NCBI GenBank assembly: GCA_964348095.1
Contig: CAYGBK010000011.1
Coordinates: 10,681-74,680, forward strand
DNA: 64,000 nt
DNA from: WVXP01 sp964348095
Lineage (GTDB): Bacteria > Desulfobacterota > BSN033 > WVXP01
Direction of reading: 5' to 3'
Part shown: positions 34,782 to 42,388 of the stretch, piece after piece
How positions within the stretch are numbered: position 1 is the stretch's first letter
How the letters are laid out: each line of letters begins with the position of its first letter
Made by a program: the position numbers and the translations under genes
Notes under the pieces: generated by a model
The model's database searches: none
The model's input: only the letters and a program-made list of their open reading frames with translations
What the model was told of the DNA's origin: nothing

Positions 34782-35426
34782 TTATTTGCCCATGAGTTCC
34801 CGTGCTATCCTGATTGCCCCAGCTGCATCTTTCGCATACCCATCAGAGCCAATCTCCTCTGCCCATTCAGGGGTGACCGGTGCCCCCCCTATAATCACCT
34901 TAAAGTTTTTTCTGATGTTCATTTCACATAGATCTTCGATCAGTTGGGGCATGTAACCCATCGTGGTCGTCATCAGGGCGGAAACCCCAATGATGTCTGC
35001 TTCCCTCTCCTGTGCTTCTTCAATAATCCTAGTGACTTTGACATCTTTTCCGAGATCAATCACATCAAAGCCGGACGTTGACATGATCAGTTTGACGATG
35101 TTTTTCCCGATATCATGCATGTCACCTTGAATGGTGGCGAGGACGACTCTGGCGCTTTTCTGAAGCCCCTGAGAACCCTTTGATGCGATAGCAGGCTCTA
35201 GGATCTTAACGCCGGCATTCATTGCTTTCGCAGCCAGCATCATTTCTGGAAGGTAGAACTTCCCAGACTCGAAATTGATACCGACCGTTTCCATTCCTTT
35301 TGCGAAGCCTTCCTGTATAGCCTCCACAGGGTCAACACCTTCTTTCAGAGCTCCCTTGGCCAACTCAATGCAATCCGCTTCGTTACCCCGTATGACTGCA
35401 TCCGCCATTTTCTCAAGAATAGTCAT
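34782..35426 (-). CDS. Methyltransferase corrinoid protein 2
   Basis: A 214-residue MtmC-like corrinoid carrier. Helical cap in the first ~85 residues, then the B12 domain with GDMHDIGKN (DxHxxG), VSALMTTTMGYMPQLIE and IIGGAPVTPEWAEEIGSDGYAKDA. The last segment is near-identical in pattern to corrinoid protein 3. It is the likely partner of MtmB homologue 1, whose gene starts 24 bp downstream. ATG 35426 follows AAGGGGGC; a TTG one codon earlier is the alternative. Confidence 0.92.
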   Translation of the reverse strand: MTILEKMADAVIRGNEADCIELAKGALKEGVDPVEAIQEGFAKGMETVGINFESGKFYLPEMMLAAKAMNAGVKILEPAIASKGSQGLQKSARVVLATIQGDMHDIGKNIVKLIMSTSGFDVIDLGKDVKVTRIIEEAQEREADIIGVSALMTTTMGYMPQLIEDLCEMNIRKNFKVIIGGAPVTPEWAEEIGSDGYAKDAAGAIRIARELMGK

Positions 35427-35557
35427 CAATGAGCCCCCTTCACTCCGAAATACTCTCGATCAGGGCAATGTCCCTTGCCGACTCTGAAGGCCAGCCATTC
35501 CGTGAGGTATCACGCATTTTGCACGAAGATCTATCAGACCTCGTAATCTTTCTCTTA

Positions 35558-36685
35558 TCAAACAACTATACAATCGCTCCATTCCCATCCCACCGTCACC
35601 CTATTGCCTCGTTTGTGGTGCTCGACCTCCGTCGCATCGGAGATCTTGATAGAAAGGACATGCCCTTCAAGAATTCTGACTTTAAACCGGCGAATCTCTC
35701 CGAGGTAGATTTCCTCTTCAATCGTTCCCTCAACTATGTTCCAGCCAACGGAATTCTCCTTCTTGGCAAGAAAGGTCAAGTTCTCGGGCCTCACGACTGT
35801 ACAGACGCTTTCCCCCATCTCAATGTCATATTTGTTCGGTATACTAAATTCAAGTCCCCCCTCCGACGTGATTTGAATTGCCTTGTCACCCTTATTGGTC
35901 ACCCGTCCCTCTAAGAAATTTGACTCCCCAATAAAGCTCGCCACAAATCTGTTGGCAGGACGTTCGTACAAGTCTTCTGGAGTTCCAATCTGTTCCACAC
36001 GGCCGTTATTCATCACCGCTATTCGATCAGACATCGTAAGCGCTTCACTCTGGTCATGGGTCACATAGACGGTCGTAATGTGGAGCCTCTCCTGAATATC
36101 CTTAATCTCCAATTGCATGGCTTCTCGAAGATTCTTATCCAGAGCCCCCAAAGGTTCATCCATCAACAGAATCGGAGGGCTAAATACCAATGCCCGCGCC
36201 AAAGCCACCCGTTGCTGTTGACCACCGCTTAATTGTTTGGGGTAGCGTTGTTCAAACTCGGATAGTTTAACCAGCTCTAAGGCTCCTTTGACCTTTTCCC
36301 GAATATTCCTGGAATCGAGCTGTCTCATTTTCAGAGGGAAGGCAATGTTGTCAAAAACCGTCATATGAGGAAAGAGAGAATAGTTCTGGAAAACGATTCC
36401 AATGTTCCTTTTGTGGGCCGGCTTGGATACAATGGATTGATCCCCGATGCGGATATCCCCGGAGTCTGGGAACAGAAAACCTGCGATCATCATGAGCGTC
36501 GTGGTCTTTCCTGAACCACTGGGACCAAGGAAGGTAATGAATTCACCCTTCTCGATTTCCAGACAAACGTTGTCCACAGCAACGAAAGTACCGAATTTTT
36601 TTATCAGGTTCTCTAAATGAATCGTAGATGCTCTCTCAGAGTAAGTATGACCGATAAGGCTATCCGCGCTTTCTTGCGGATTCAT
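35558..36685 (-). CDS. Pot-type ABC transporter ATPase (PotA-like)
   Basis: A 375-residue ATPase: Walker A GPSGSGKT, Q-loop VFQNYSLFPHMTV, signature LSGGQQQRVALARAL, Walker B ILLMDEPLGALD and switch His (YVTHDQSEAL), then a C-terminal TOBE domain (about 280-375). This is the PotA/FbpC class that powers PotBC-type permeases. The frame is open far upstream, but ATG 36685 has CGGAGGTG seven bases before it and matches the promoter 45 bases upstream. It is the first gene of the Pot/MtmB operon. Confidence 0.93.
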   Translation of the reverse strand: MNPQESADSLIGHTYSERASTIHLENLIKKFGTFVAVDNVCLEIEKGEFITFLGPSGSGKTTTLMMIAGFLFPDSGDIRIGDQSIVSKPAHKRNIGIVFQNYSLFPHMTVFDNIAFPLKMRQLDSRNIREKVKGALELVKLSEFEQRYPKQLSGGQQQRVALARALVFSPPILLMDEPLGALDKNLREAMQLEIKDIQERLHITTVYVTHDQSEALTMSDRIAVMNNGRVEQIGTPEDLYERPANRFVASFIGESNFLEGRVTNKGDKAIQITSEGGLEFSIPNKYDIEMGESVCTVVRPENLTFLAKKENSVGWNIVEGTIEEEIYLGEIRRFKVRILEGHVLSIKISDATEVEHHKRGNRVTVGWEWSDCIVV

Positions 36686-36718
36686 GACAGTCACCTCCGA
36701 GGGCGACCATGGTTTCGA

Positions 36719-36742
36719 TATAAAGGAATCCCGTCCTTTATA
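36719..36742. promoter_or_regulatory. Palindromic operator candidate at the Pot/MtmB promoter
   Basis: A perfect inverted repeat with arms TATAAAGGA (36719-36727) and TCCTTTATA (36734-36742) separated by six bases. The right arm contains the complement of the -10 box and the centre covers the expected start point. This is the usual position for a repressor site. The matching regulator is not evident. Confidence 0.5.
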
Positions 36743-36766
36743 CAGGAACCGCGTGCCCTTTGTCAA
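36737..36766 (-). promoter_or_regulatory. Sigma-70-type promoter of the Pot/MtmB operon
   Basis: Minus strand: perfect -35 TTGACA (36761-36766), 18-nt spacer, -10 TATAAA (36737-36742). Start is expected near 36730, giving a 45-base leader to the PotA-like ATG. The remaining ~380 bases up to the liv promoter show no gene. Confidence 0.65.
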
Positions 36767-37146
36767 ATAGGAAAATCCACTCCTCTGCTTGAAGATCTTA
36801 AGAGCATGCCAATTCTCTGTTGATTTCTCCCAAAAACATACAATTCTTTTGGCTAGGCATGATTCTCGCATACTCATAATCAACTCAAGTTCCTCACCCT
36901 CTTTTCTCGGGCGAAGTAGAACTCTCAATGAGCATGTCCTCTTCTGGCATGTAGAGATCCCTGAACCTTGAAACAGTCTATGCTATGTGCTTTTTTTGAC
37001 ATCTCTCGATGATTCTCACAACTCCAAAGACGTGGAACAGCTTTTTGAGACGTCCCTTCTGTCGGATGCAAGGCAATCGACCAGGCACAATAACCTGCTG
37101 ACTTTCCAAAGAAAACACAATCCTCCTTTCAGTTCTCCATTCTTTA

Positions 37147-37175
37147 TTGTGTTTTTTCCGGCATTTCGTTATATT
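37147..37175 (+). promoter_or_regulatory. Promoter candidate of the Liv-type importer operon
   Basis: TTGTGT (37147-37152), 17-nt spacer, TATATT (37170-37175), about 50 bases before the binding-protein ATG, which has AAAGGAGG upstream. The -35 is weak and the -10 good. Confidence 0.45.
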
Positions 37176-37230
37176 GGCACTGAGGCTGCCGGGAGGCAAC
37201 ACAACAGTTTTTCCAAAGGAGGGCTAAACT

Positions 37231-38406
37231 ATGAGAAGAGTTTCGTTCACTTTTACGATTGCTGCGATCGTCGTCTCAGCTGTAATGCTTCTCTCTGTGC
37301 AAGGCGATCTGGCCTGGGCCAAGACGATCAAGATAGCCTTTATTGGTCCCCTGACAGGACCCAACGCAGCTCAGGGCAATGGGGCCAAGAATAGCTTCGA
37401 TCTGGCCATCAAACAGGCCAACGAATCCGGAGAATTCCCATACAAAATCAAACCAGTGATCTTAGATGACGCATCGGACCCAGCTGTGGGTGTTTCCGCA
37501 GCTTTGAAGGCTGTGTCTGACAAGAAGGTCGTGGCTGCCACTGGACACTGGAATAGTGGCGTTGCACTTGCCACCATCCATACCTTTCATTCATTCAATG
37601 TCCCATTTATGGTTTGGGGTGCGATCAGCCCGAGGATCACAGGGTATAACTATCCGCAAGTCACCCGTAACTGTCCGACCCTCGTACAGGAGAATGCCCC
37701 CTTCGCCAAGTGGGTTATCGGGGACCTTGGGTACAGAAGCTTCAGCATCATCTCCGACACGACGGACTATGGCGAGCAGAATACCAAAGCATTTAGAGAC
37801 CTCGCTCAAGAGCACGGAGCGCAGATTCTCTCTGTCGATGCTGTCCCCGTAGGAACCACAGATTTCAGACCGATCCTCACAAAAATCAAAGGCCTCAACC
37901 CCTCAGCCATTTACTTTGGCGGTGTGGTTATGGAAGGCGCTCTCACCAAGAGTCAGATGGAGAAGGTCGGGTTGAATAAGGTGTTTGCCGCGGTCTCCGG
38001 GCTTGCCGACGAAAAGTTCAACGAGGTCGCCGGGAGGGCTGCCGAGGGAACCATCATCACGAAGCCAGGATTCGAACTGGAAGAGTTGCCAGGAGGCGTC
38101 GAGTTCAAGAAAGCCTACGAGGCCCAGGGATATGGAGAACCCATGGGCGCTTATGGGATTTACGCCTATGAAGCAGCTAATATCATCCTCGAAGCCCTGA
38201 AGAAGGTTGGGCCAGATGATAAAGAGGCAATTGCCAAGACCATCCGCGCAATGGCATACAAGGGAATCCTCGGAACGACCACTTTCGACGAGACCGGTCA
38301 AACAGAACTCGCCCTCGTGACCAAGCTCGTCAGCCAGGACGGCAAATGGGTGAAATGGGAAAAGTCCGAGTATGGTGCAGGAAAGCGTAAACTTCCTAGC
38401 CCATAA
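37231..38406 (+). CDS. livK: Branched-chain-amino-acid-type ABC binding protein
   Basis: A 391-residue periplasmic binding protein. The signal peptide spans about 30 residues with cleavage near AWA-KT. The mature protein starts IKIAFIGPLTGPNAAQGNGAK, the hallmark of type I LivK-like binders, and has two lobes with a hinge region DTTDYGEQNTKAF near 175. This family binds amino acids, amides, urea or aromatic acids, so the ligand is open. It opens a complete five-gene importer (K, H, M, G, F). A terminator-like hairpin follows it. Confidence 0.88.
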   Translation: MRRVSFTFTIAAIVVSAVMLLSVQGDLAWAKTIKIAFIGPLTGPNAAQGNGAKNSFDLAIKQANESGEFPYKIKPVILDDASDPAVGVSAALKAVSDKKVVAATGHWNSGVALATIHTFHSFNVPFMVWGAISPRITGYNYPQVTRNCPTLVQENAPFAKWVIGDLGYRSFSIISDTTDYGEQNTKAFRDLAQEHGAQILSVDAVPVGTTDFRPILTKIKGLNPSAIYFGGVVMEGALTKSQMEKVGLNKVFAAVSGLADEKFNEVAGRAAEGTIITKPGFELEELPGGVEFKKAYEAQGYGEPMGAYGIYAYEAANIILEALKKVGPDDKEAIAKTIRAMAYKGILGTTTFDETGQTELALVTKLVSQDGKWVKWEKSEYGAGKRKLPSP

Positions 38407-38495
38407 AGACGTGTCTCCGCCTTCCCGGCAGCCTACCTTTTCTCCCCAGCAAAGAACCTAATAAGAGCTGAGAGCCGGCAAGGATTTCTTGTCAG

Positions 38496-38525
38496 CTCTC
38501 ACTTGTTTTAGTGGGAGAGTTTTTT
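38496..38525 (+). terminator. Terminator/attenuator between livK and livH
   Basis: Stem CTCTCACT/AGTGGGAG (8 bp, one G-T pair) with loop TGTTTT, followed by AG and six T's. The 3' arm overlaps the GGGAGAG that would serve as ribosome site for the livH TTG start at 38524. The hairpin can therefore both end most livK transcripts and hide the livH ribosome site. A second stem, AGAGCTGA/TCAGCTCT, lies just upstream and overlaps the 5' arm. Confidence 0.6.
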
Positions 38526-39447
38526 GTCTGAATTCGCCCAACAGATACTAAACGGCCTGCTCTTAGGTTGCAACTACACGCTGATTGCTATCGGGTTCAG
38601 CCTTTTCTTTGGCGCCTTGAACGTGGTTCATTTCTCCCATGGAGATGTCTGCATTCTCGGTAGCTTTGTCGTTCTCATTTTTTATGCCGTCGGGAGTGCA
38701 AGTGGCATTTTTGCAGCTTTACCGCCAGGTCTATCCGTCCCTCTGCTGATTGCAACTGCGGCGGCCGTGACCGGGATTTTCGGCGCCATCTTCGAAAAGC
38801 TCGTGATCAAGCCTTTTCGCCACGCCCCACTTCTCATGGTCCTTGTTGCGACTGTCGCCCTCGGCCTTATCATACGAGAAGCCATCAGGCTCTTCTACCC
38901 CCAGGGAAGCAACCCCCAAATATTTCCGCGTTTCCTTCCCGAGGGAAGTTTCAGTATATCCGGCGTCCTCGTTCATTACGATAGCCTGATTATCCTCGTA
39001 ACCACCGTCGGACTCATCATTTTCATGTTCCTTTTGATTGAAAAGACCCGCACGGGTGCTGCGATCCGGGCTATCTCCCAGGACATTGAAGCGGCAATGA
39101 TGATGGGAATCAACATCAATGCGACGGTAGCGGTGACTTTTCTTGTTGGTTCCGGTCTGGGCGCTATTGCAGGTATCCTGAACGGCGCTTATGTCAGCAT
39201 CATTCGCTTTGATATGGGACTCATGGGCGGCATCAAGGGTTTCTCAGCCGCCGTCGTTGGAGGGTTGGGAAACATTTACGGAGCCATCTTTGGCGGGTTG
39301 GTCCTTGGATTTGTGGAGACATTTGCCTCTGCCTTCATACCTGGGGGAACCGCTTATAAGGACGTATTTGCGTTTCTGGTTGTGATCTTTTTTCTTGTTT
39401 TCAAGCCCTCTGGAATTCTCGGCGAAAAGGTTTACGAGAAGGTCTGA
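38524..39447 (+). CDS. livH: Branched-chain-amino-acid-type ABC permease LivH
   Basis: A 307-residue membrane permease with about eight helices, starting FAQQILNGLLLGCNYTLIAIGFSLFFG as in LivH proteins. The conserved AISQDIEAAMMMGININ loop near 180 interacts with the ATPases. The TTG start at 38524 lies within the T-run of the preceding terminator-like hairpin. No better start is available before the first helix. livM follows after 2 bp. Confidence 0.88.
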   Translation: MSEFAQQILNGLLLGCNYTLIAIGFSLFFGALNVVHFSHGDVCILGSFVVLIFYAVGSASGIFAALPPGLSVPLLIATAAAVTGIFGAIFEKLVIKPFRHAPLLMVLVATVALGLIIREAIRLFYPQGSNPQIFPRFLPEGSFSISGVLVHYDSLIILVTTVGLIIFMFLLIEKTRTGAAIRAISQDIEAAMMMGININATVAVTFLVGSGLGAIAGILNGAYVSIIRFDMGLMGGIKGFSAAVVGGLGNIYGAIFGGLVLGFVETFASAFIPGGTAYKDVFAFLVVIFFLVFKPSGILGEKVYEKV

Positions 39448-39449
39448 TC

Positions 39450-40598
39450 ATGCGATTGCATCAGAGATTAACGGACATGGCGGTGATATCCTTGGGGGAG
39501 ATCTTTGCCTTCTCGGTTGTCGTTCTCTTTCTATGGGTGGAAAATGTCGTTGGGATTATCCTTGTGATTCTTGGAATCGGCGCGTGCTGGTATCTATTTG
39601 ATCGGTTTCAGAGAGTCCAGGCCTATCTCACCGCTGCTTTTCGACGAGAAAAGAGCTTTTCTCTATTCCTTGCCTTTGTTCTACTGATTCTCCTTCCGGT
39701 GTTTCTGAGAGACGATCCCTACCTGATCCACATATGTTTGACTGCAGGGATCTATGTGATGCTCGCCACGGGCTTGAACTACCAACTGGGAAGCACCAAT
39801 ATAGTCAACCTCGCCACGGCCGCCTCTTACGGAGTCGGCGCATATACGTCAGCACTCCTTTCGGTCCACACGGGGGCAAGTTTCTGGCTGGTAATCTTTG
39901 CTGCCGGAGGGGCTGCCGCGTTCATGGGATTTCTCCTCGGATTACCCACCACAAAGACCAAAGACTACTACCTCTCTTTGGTAACGATTGCCTTCGGTCT
40001 GATCGTTTACCTGTTATTGAATAACCTCCGGTGGACAGGTGGCCCGAATGGAATCGGGGATATACCGCCTCCAACCATCTTCGGCCATTCTTTCAGAACC
40101 GAAATCGAAACCCTTGGTTTCCGTCTCCCCTTCCAAGCCAACTATTATTACCTGATCCTGATTTTCTGCTTGCTGTACACTCTAATCTCTCAACGCCTGC
40201 ACAACTCCCGGACTGGTTTGACATGGAATGCGATCCGGGAAGACGACATCGCTGCAAGATGTTCAGGGATTCATGTGGCCAATTACAAAATCCTGTCCTT
40301 TTGTATCAACTGTTTTCTCGATGGCGTGACCGGGGCAGTATACGCCCATTACGTGGGATTCATATCTCCGGAAAATTTCCAATTCATGCTCTCGGTGGTT
40401 GTGGTGACCATGGTGATCCTGGGCGGTATGGACAATGTTTTCGGGGTTGTATTCGGTGCAGTCCTGCTCACCCTTCTTCCCGAAAAGTTTCGAATCTTTC
40501 AAGATTTTCGACTCATGCTTTATGGAACTATCGTCATCGTGACCCTCGTCTTCAGGCCACAGGGCCTTTTTCCACAGAAGCTGAGAAGATATGGATAG
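39450..40598 (+). CDS. livM: Branched-chain-amino-acid-type ABC permease LivM
   Basis: A 382-residue permease. Two extra N-terminal hydrophobic segments precede the LivM core (HICLTAGIYVMLATGLNYQLGSTNIVNLATA), and the conserved TWNAIREDDIAARCSGIHVANYK loop lies near 265. The C terminus ends in the usual FRPQGLFP motif. Coupled to livH with a 2-bp gap. The gap to livG holds an AT-rich palindromic repeat. Confidence 0.9.
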   Translation: MRLHQRLTDMAVISLGEIFAFSVVVLFLWVENVVGIILVILGIGACWYLFDRFQRVQAYLTAAFRREKSFSLFLAFVLLILLPVFLRDDPYLIHICLTAGIYVMLATGLNYQLGSTNIVNLATAASYGVGAYTSALLSVHTGASFWLVIFAAGGAAAFMGFLLGLPTTKTKDYYLSLVTIAFGLIVYLLLNNLRWTGGPNGIGDIPPPTIFGHSFRTEIETLGFRLPFQANYYYLILIFCLLYTLISQRLHNSRTGLTWNAIREDDIAARCSGIHVANYKILSFCINCFLDGVTGAVYAHYVGFISPENFQFMLSVVVVTMVILGGMDNVFGVVFGAVLLTLLPEKFRIFQDFRLMLYGTIVIVTLVFRPQGLFPQKLRRYG

Positions 40599-40687
40599 GA
40601 TGACGCATCGAAGCGAAGATACCGTCACTCATGGCAGTGACTCTCGGATTAGTCTCGAAGTGCACTTATGTTCGCCAAAATCGCAGG

Positions 40688-40799
40688 ACGAAATCCGAAG
40701 TACGAAACAATTCTGAAATCCTAAATTCAAATGTTCCAAACGACGTTTCGAATTCCTGTCATTCGATATGCTAATTTGTTTTGGATTTTAGATTTGACA
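40688..40799. repeat. AT-rich imperfect palindromic intergenic repeat, copy B
   Basis: About 110 bases of CGAAATCCGAA/TTTGGATTTTAG-type words forming a long imperfect hairpin, related to 5878-6018 and in the same orientation. It splits the importer operon between livM and livG without disturbing either gene. Confidence 0.65.
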
Positions 40800-40869
40800 A
40801 ACCATCTTACACCAAAAGACACGCATACTCAGCCTTCTCTGATTGGGACGATAGAAAAGGAAGGGGCCC

Positions 40870-41661
40870 ATGTCTCTTTTGGAGACCAATGATCTGACAA
40901 TTCAGTTCGGCGGACTCACCGCAGTCAGCGACGTAACCTTTCATATCGCTCCGGGTGAGGTGGTCGGTCTGATTGGCCCCAACGGCTCTGGTAAGACAAC
41001 CTTCTTCAATCTGATTACTGGAATCTACCGGCCGACTTCCGGAGAGATACTTTTCAGGAGAGAGAGGGTTATTGGCCTTCAACCCTTTCAGCTTGCACGG
41101 AAAGGCATTGCTCGAACATTTCAGAATAGTCGACTGTTCTCCAACTTGAGCGTTCTCGATAATGTCATCATTGGTATGCACCACAAACAGCGTTCACAGT
41201 GGTACCATGCGATCTTCCGAAGCCGATTTTCTAGGAAAGAGCTAGATGAGGCCGCCCACAAGGCCATAGAGCTCCTCGGCTATTTCAGCCAGGAACTTGT
41301 CGATGATCGTTACAAGAAGGCGGCAGATCTCCCTCAGGCTCACAGGCGACGGCTAGAGATCTGTCGGGCCCTCGCAGCCGACCCTGTTCTTCTCCTCCTC
41401 GATGAACCCTCGGCAGGGATGGATCCGGAAGAGACTGCAGATCTTATGGAAGACATCAGAAAGATACAAAAGAGAATGAGCGACATCGGAATAGTCATCA
41501 TTGAGCATGACATGACCGTGATCGAGAATATTGCTGATCGTGTCGTTGTCTTCAATTATGGGCAAAAGATAGCTGAAGGTTCGTTCGCCCAAATCGCCGA
41601 GAATCCCGAGGTTCTCGAGGCCTATCTGGGGGAATCAAGCGGAAATGCTCAGGCTAGTTGA
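40870..41661 (+). CDS. livG: Branched-chain-amino-acid-type ABC ATPase LivG
   Basis: A 263-residue ATPase of the LivG branch: Walker A GPNGSGKTT, the family's FQNSRLFSNLSVLDNV Q-loop, Walker B LLLLDEPSAGMDPEET, switch His in IIEHDM, and the LivG C-terminal tail IAENPEVLEAYLGE. The signature loop reads LPQAHRRRLEICRAL, where LivG usually has L(S/P)YGxQR; the Gly is replaced (QAHRR), an unusual change. Overlaps livF by 17 bp. Confidence 0.92.
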   Translation: MSLLETNDLTIQFGGLTAVSDVTFHIAPGEVVGLIGPNGSGKTTFFNLITGIYRPTSGEILFRRERVIGLQPFQLARKGIARTFQNSRLFSNLSVLDNVIIGMHHKQRSQWYHAIFRSRFSRKELDEAAHKAIELLGYFSQELVDDRYKKAADLPQAHRRRLEICRALAADPVLLLLDEPSAGMDPEETADLMEDIRKIQKRMSDIGIVIIEHDMTVIENIADRVVVFNYGQKIAEGSFAQIAENPEVLEAYLGESSGNAQAS

Positions 41662-42358
41662 AGTCTCCACAGAATACGACGGGGTTCCTATGTTGCGGAG
41701 CGTGAGCCTCAGCATCGAAAAGGGAAAACTCGTGTGTCTTCTCGGCAGTAACGGGGCTGGAAAAACGACAACTGTCAAAACGATCATCGGATTTGTTAAG
41801 CCCACCCGTGGAGCGATCTATTTCGAGGAAAAGTCCCTTGCTCACCTCAAGACGAACCGGATCATCGAACAGGGTATCTCAGTTGTCCCTGAAGGGAGAC
41901 GGCTTTTCCCAAAAATGACGATTCTCGAGAATCTCAGGCTGGGAGCCTATTTTGCCACCGACTCGAGGGACCTTAACGAGCGACTGGAAAGAGTTTTCGC
42001 ACTCTTTCCGATTCTCAGGGACCGTATCCATCAAACAGCCGGCACTCTCAGCGGGGGCGAGCAAGGGATGGTCGCTATTGGACGGGGCATGATGAGTAGA
42101 CCGAAGATCCTCCTCCTCGATGAACCCTCTCTTGGACTCGCTCCGAAACTTATCGAGGAATACTTTCGGACCATCGAACGGATCAACAGATACGAGAACA
42201 CGACGATCCTTCTCATCGAGCAGAACGCGGCCAAGGCTCTCTCGATTGCTGACCAGGGCTATGTATTGCAGAAGGGCCAGATCATCGCCGAAGGGACACC
42301 TCAGGAAATAATACGTACTGAGGTCATCAAGAAGGCATATCTGAAGGGGAGGACGTAA
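41645..42358 (+). CDS. livF: Branched-chain-amino-acid-type ABC ATPase LivF
   Basis: A 237-residue ATPase of the LivF branch: Walker A GSNGAGKTT, GISVVPEGRRLFPKMTI Q-loop, signature LSGGEQGMVAIGRGMM, Walker B ILLLDEPSLGLAP, and EQN in the switch region. It pairs with LivG. Its start lies inside livG. It ends 31 bp from the convergent end of MtmB homologue 2. Confidence 0.93.
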   Translation: MLRLVEVSTEYDGVPMLRSVSLSIEKGKLVCLLGSNGAGKTTTVKTIIGFVKPTRGAIYFEEKSLAHLKTNRIIEQGISVVPEGRRLFPKMTILENLRLGAYFATDSRDLNERLERVFALFPILRDRIHQTAGTLSGGEQGMVAIGRGMMSRPKILLLDEPSLGLAPKLIEEYFRTIERINRYENTTILLIEQNAAKALSIADQGYVLQKGQIIAEGTPQEIIRTEVIKKAYLKGRT

Positions 42359-42388
42359 CGCTGGTTTGATCTGTGGCCAGATACCCTG

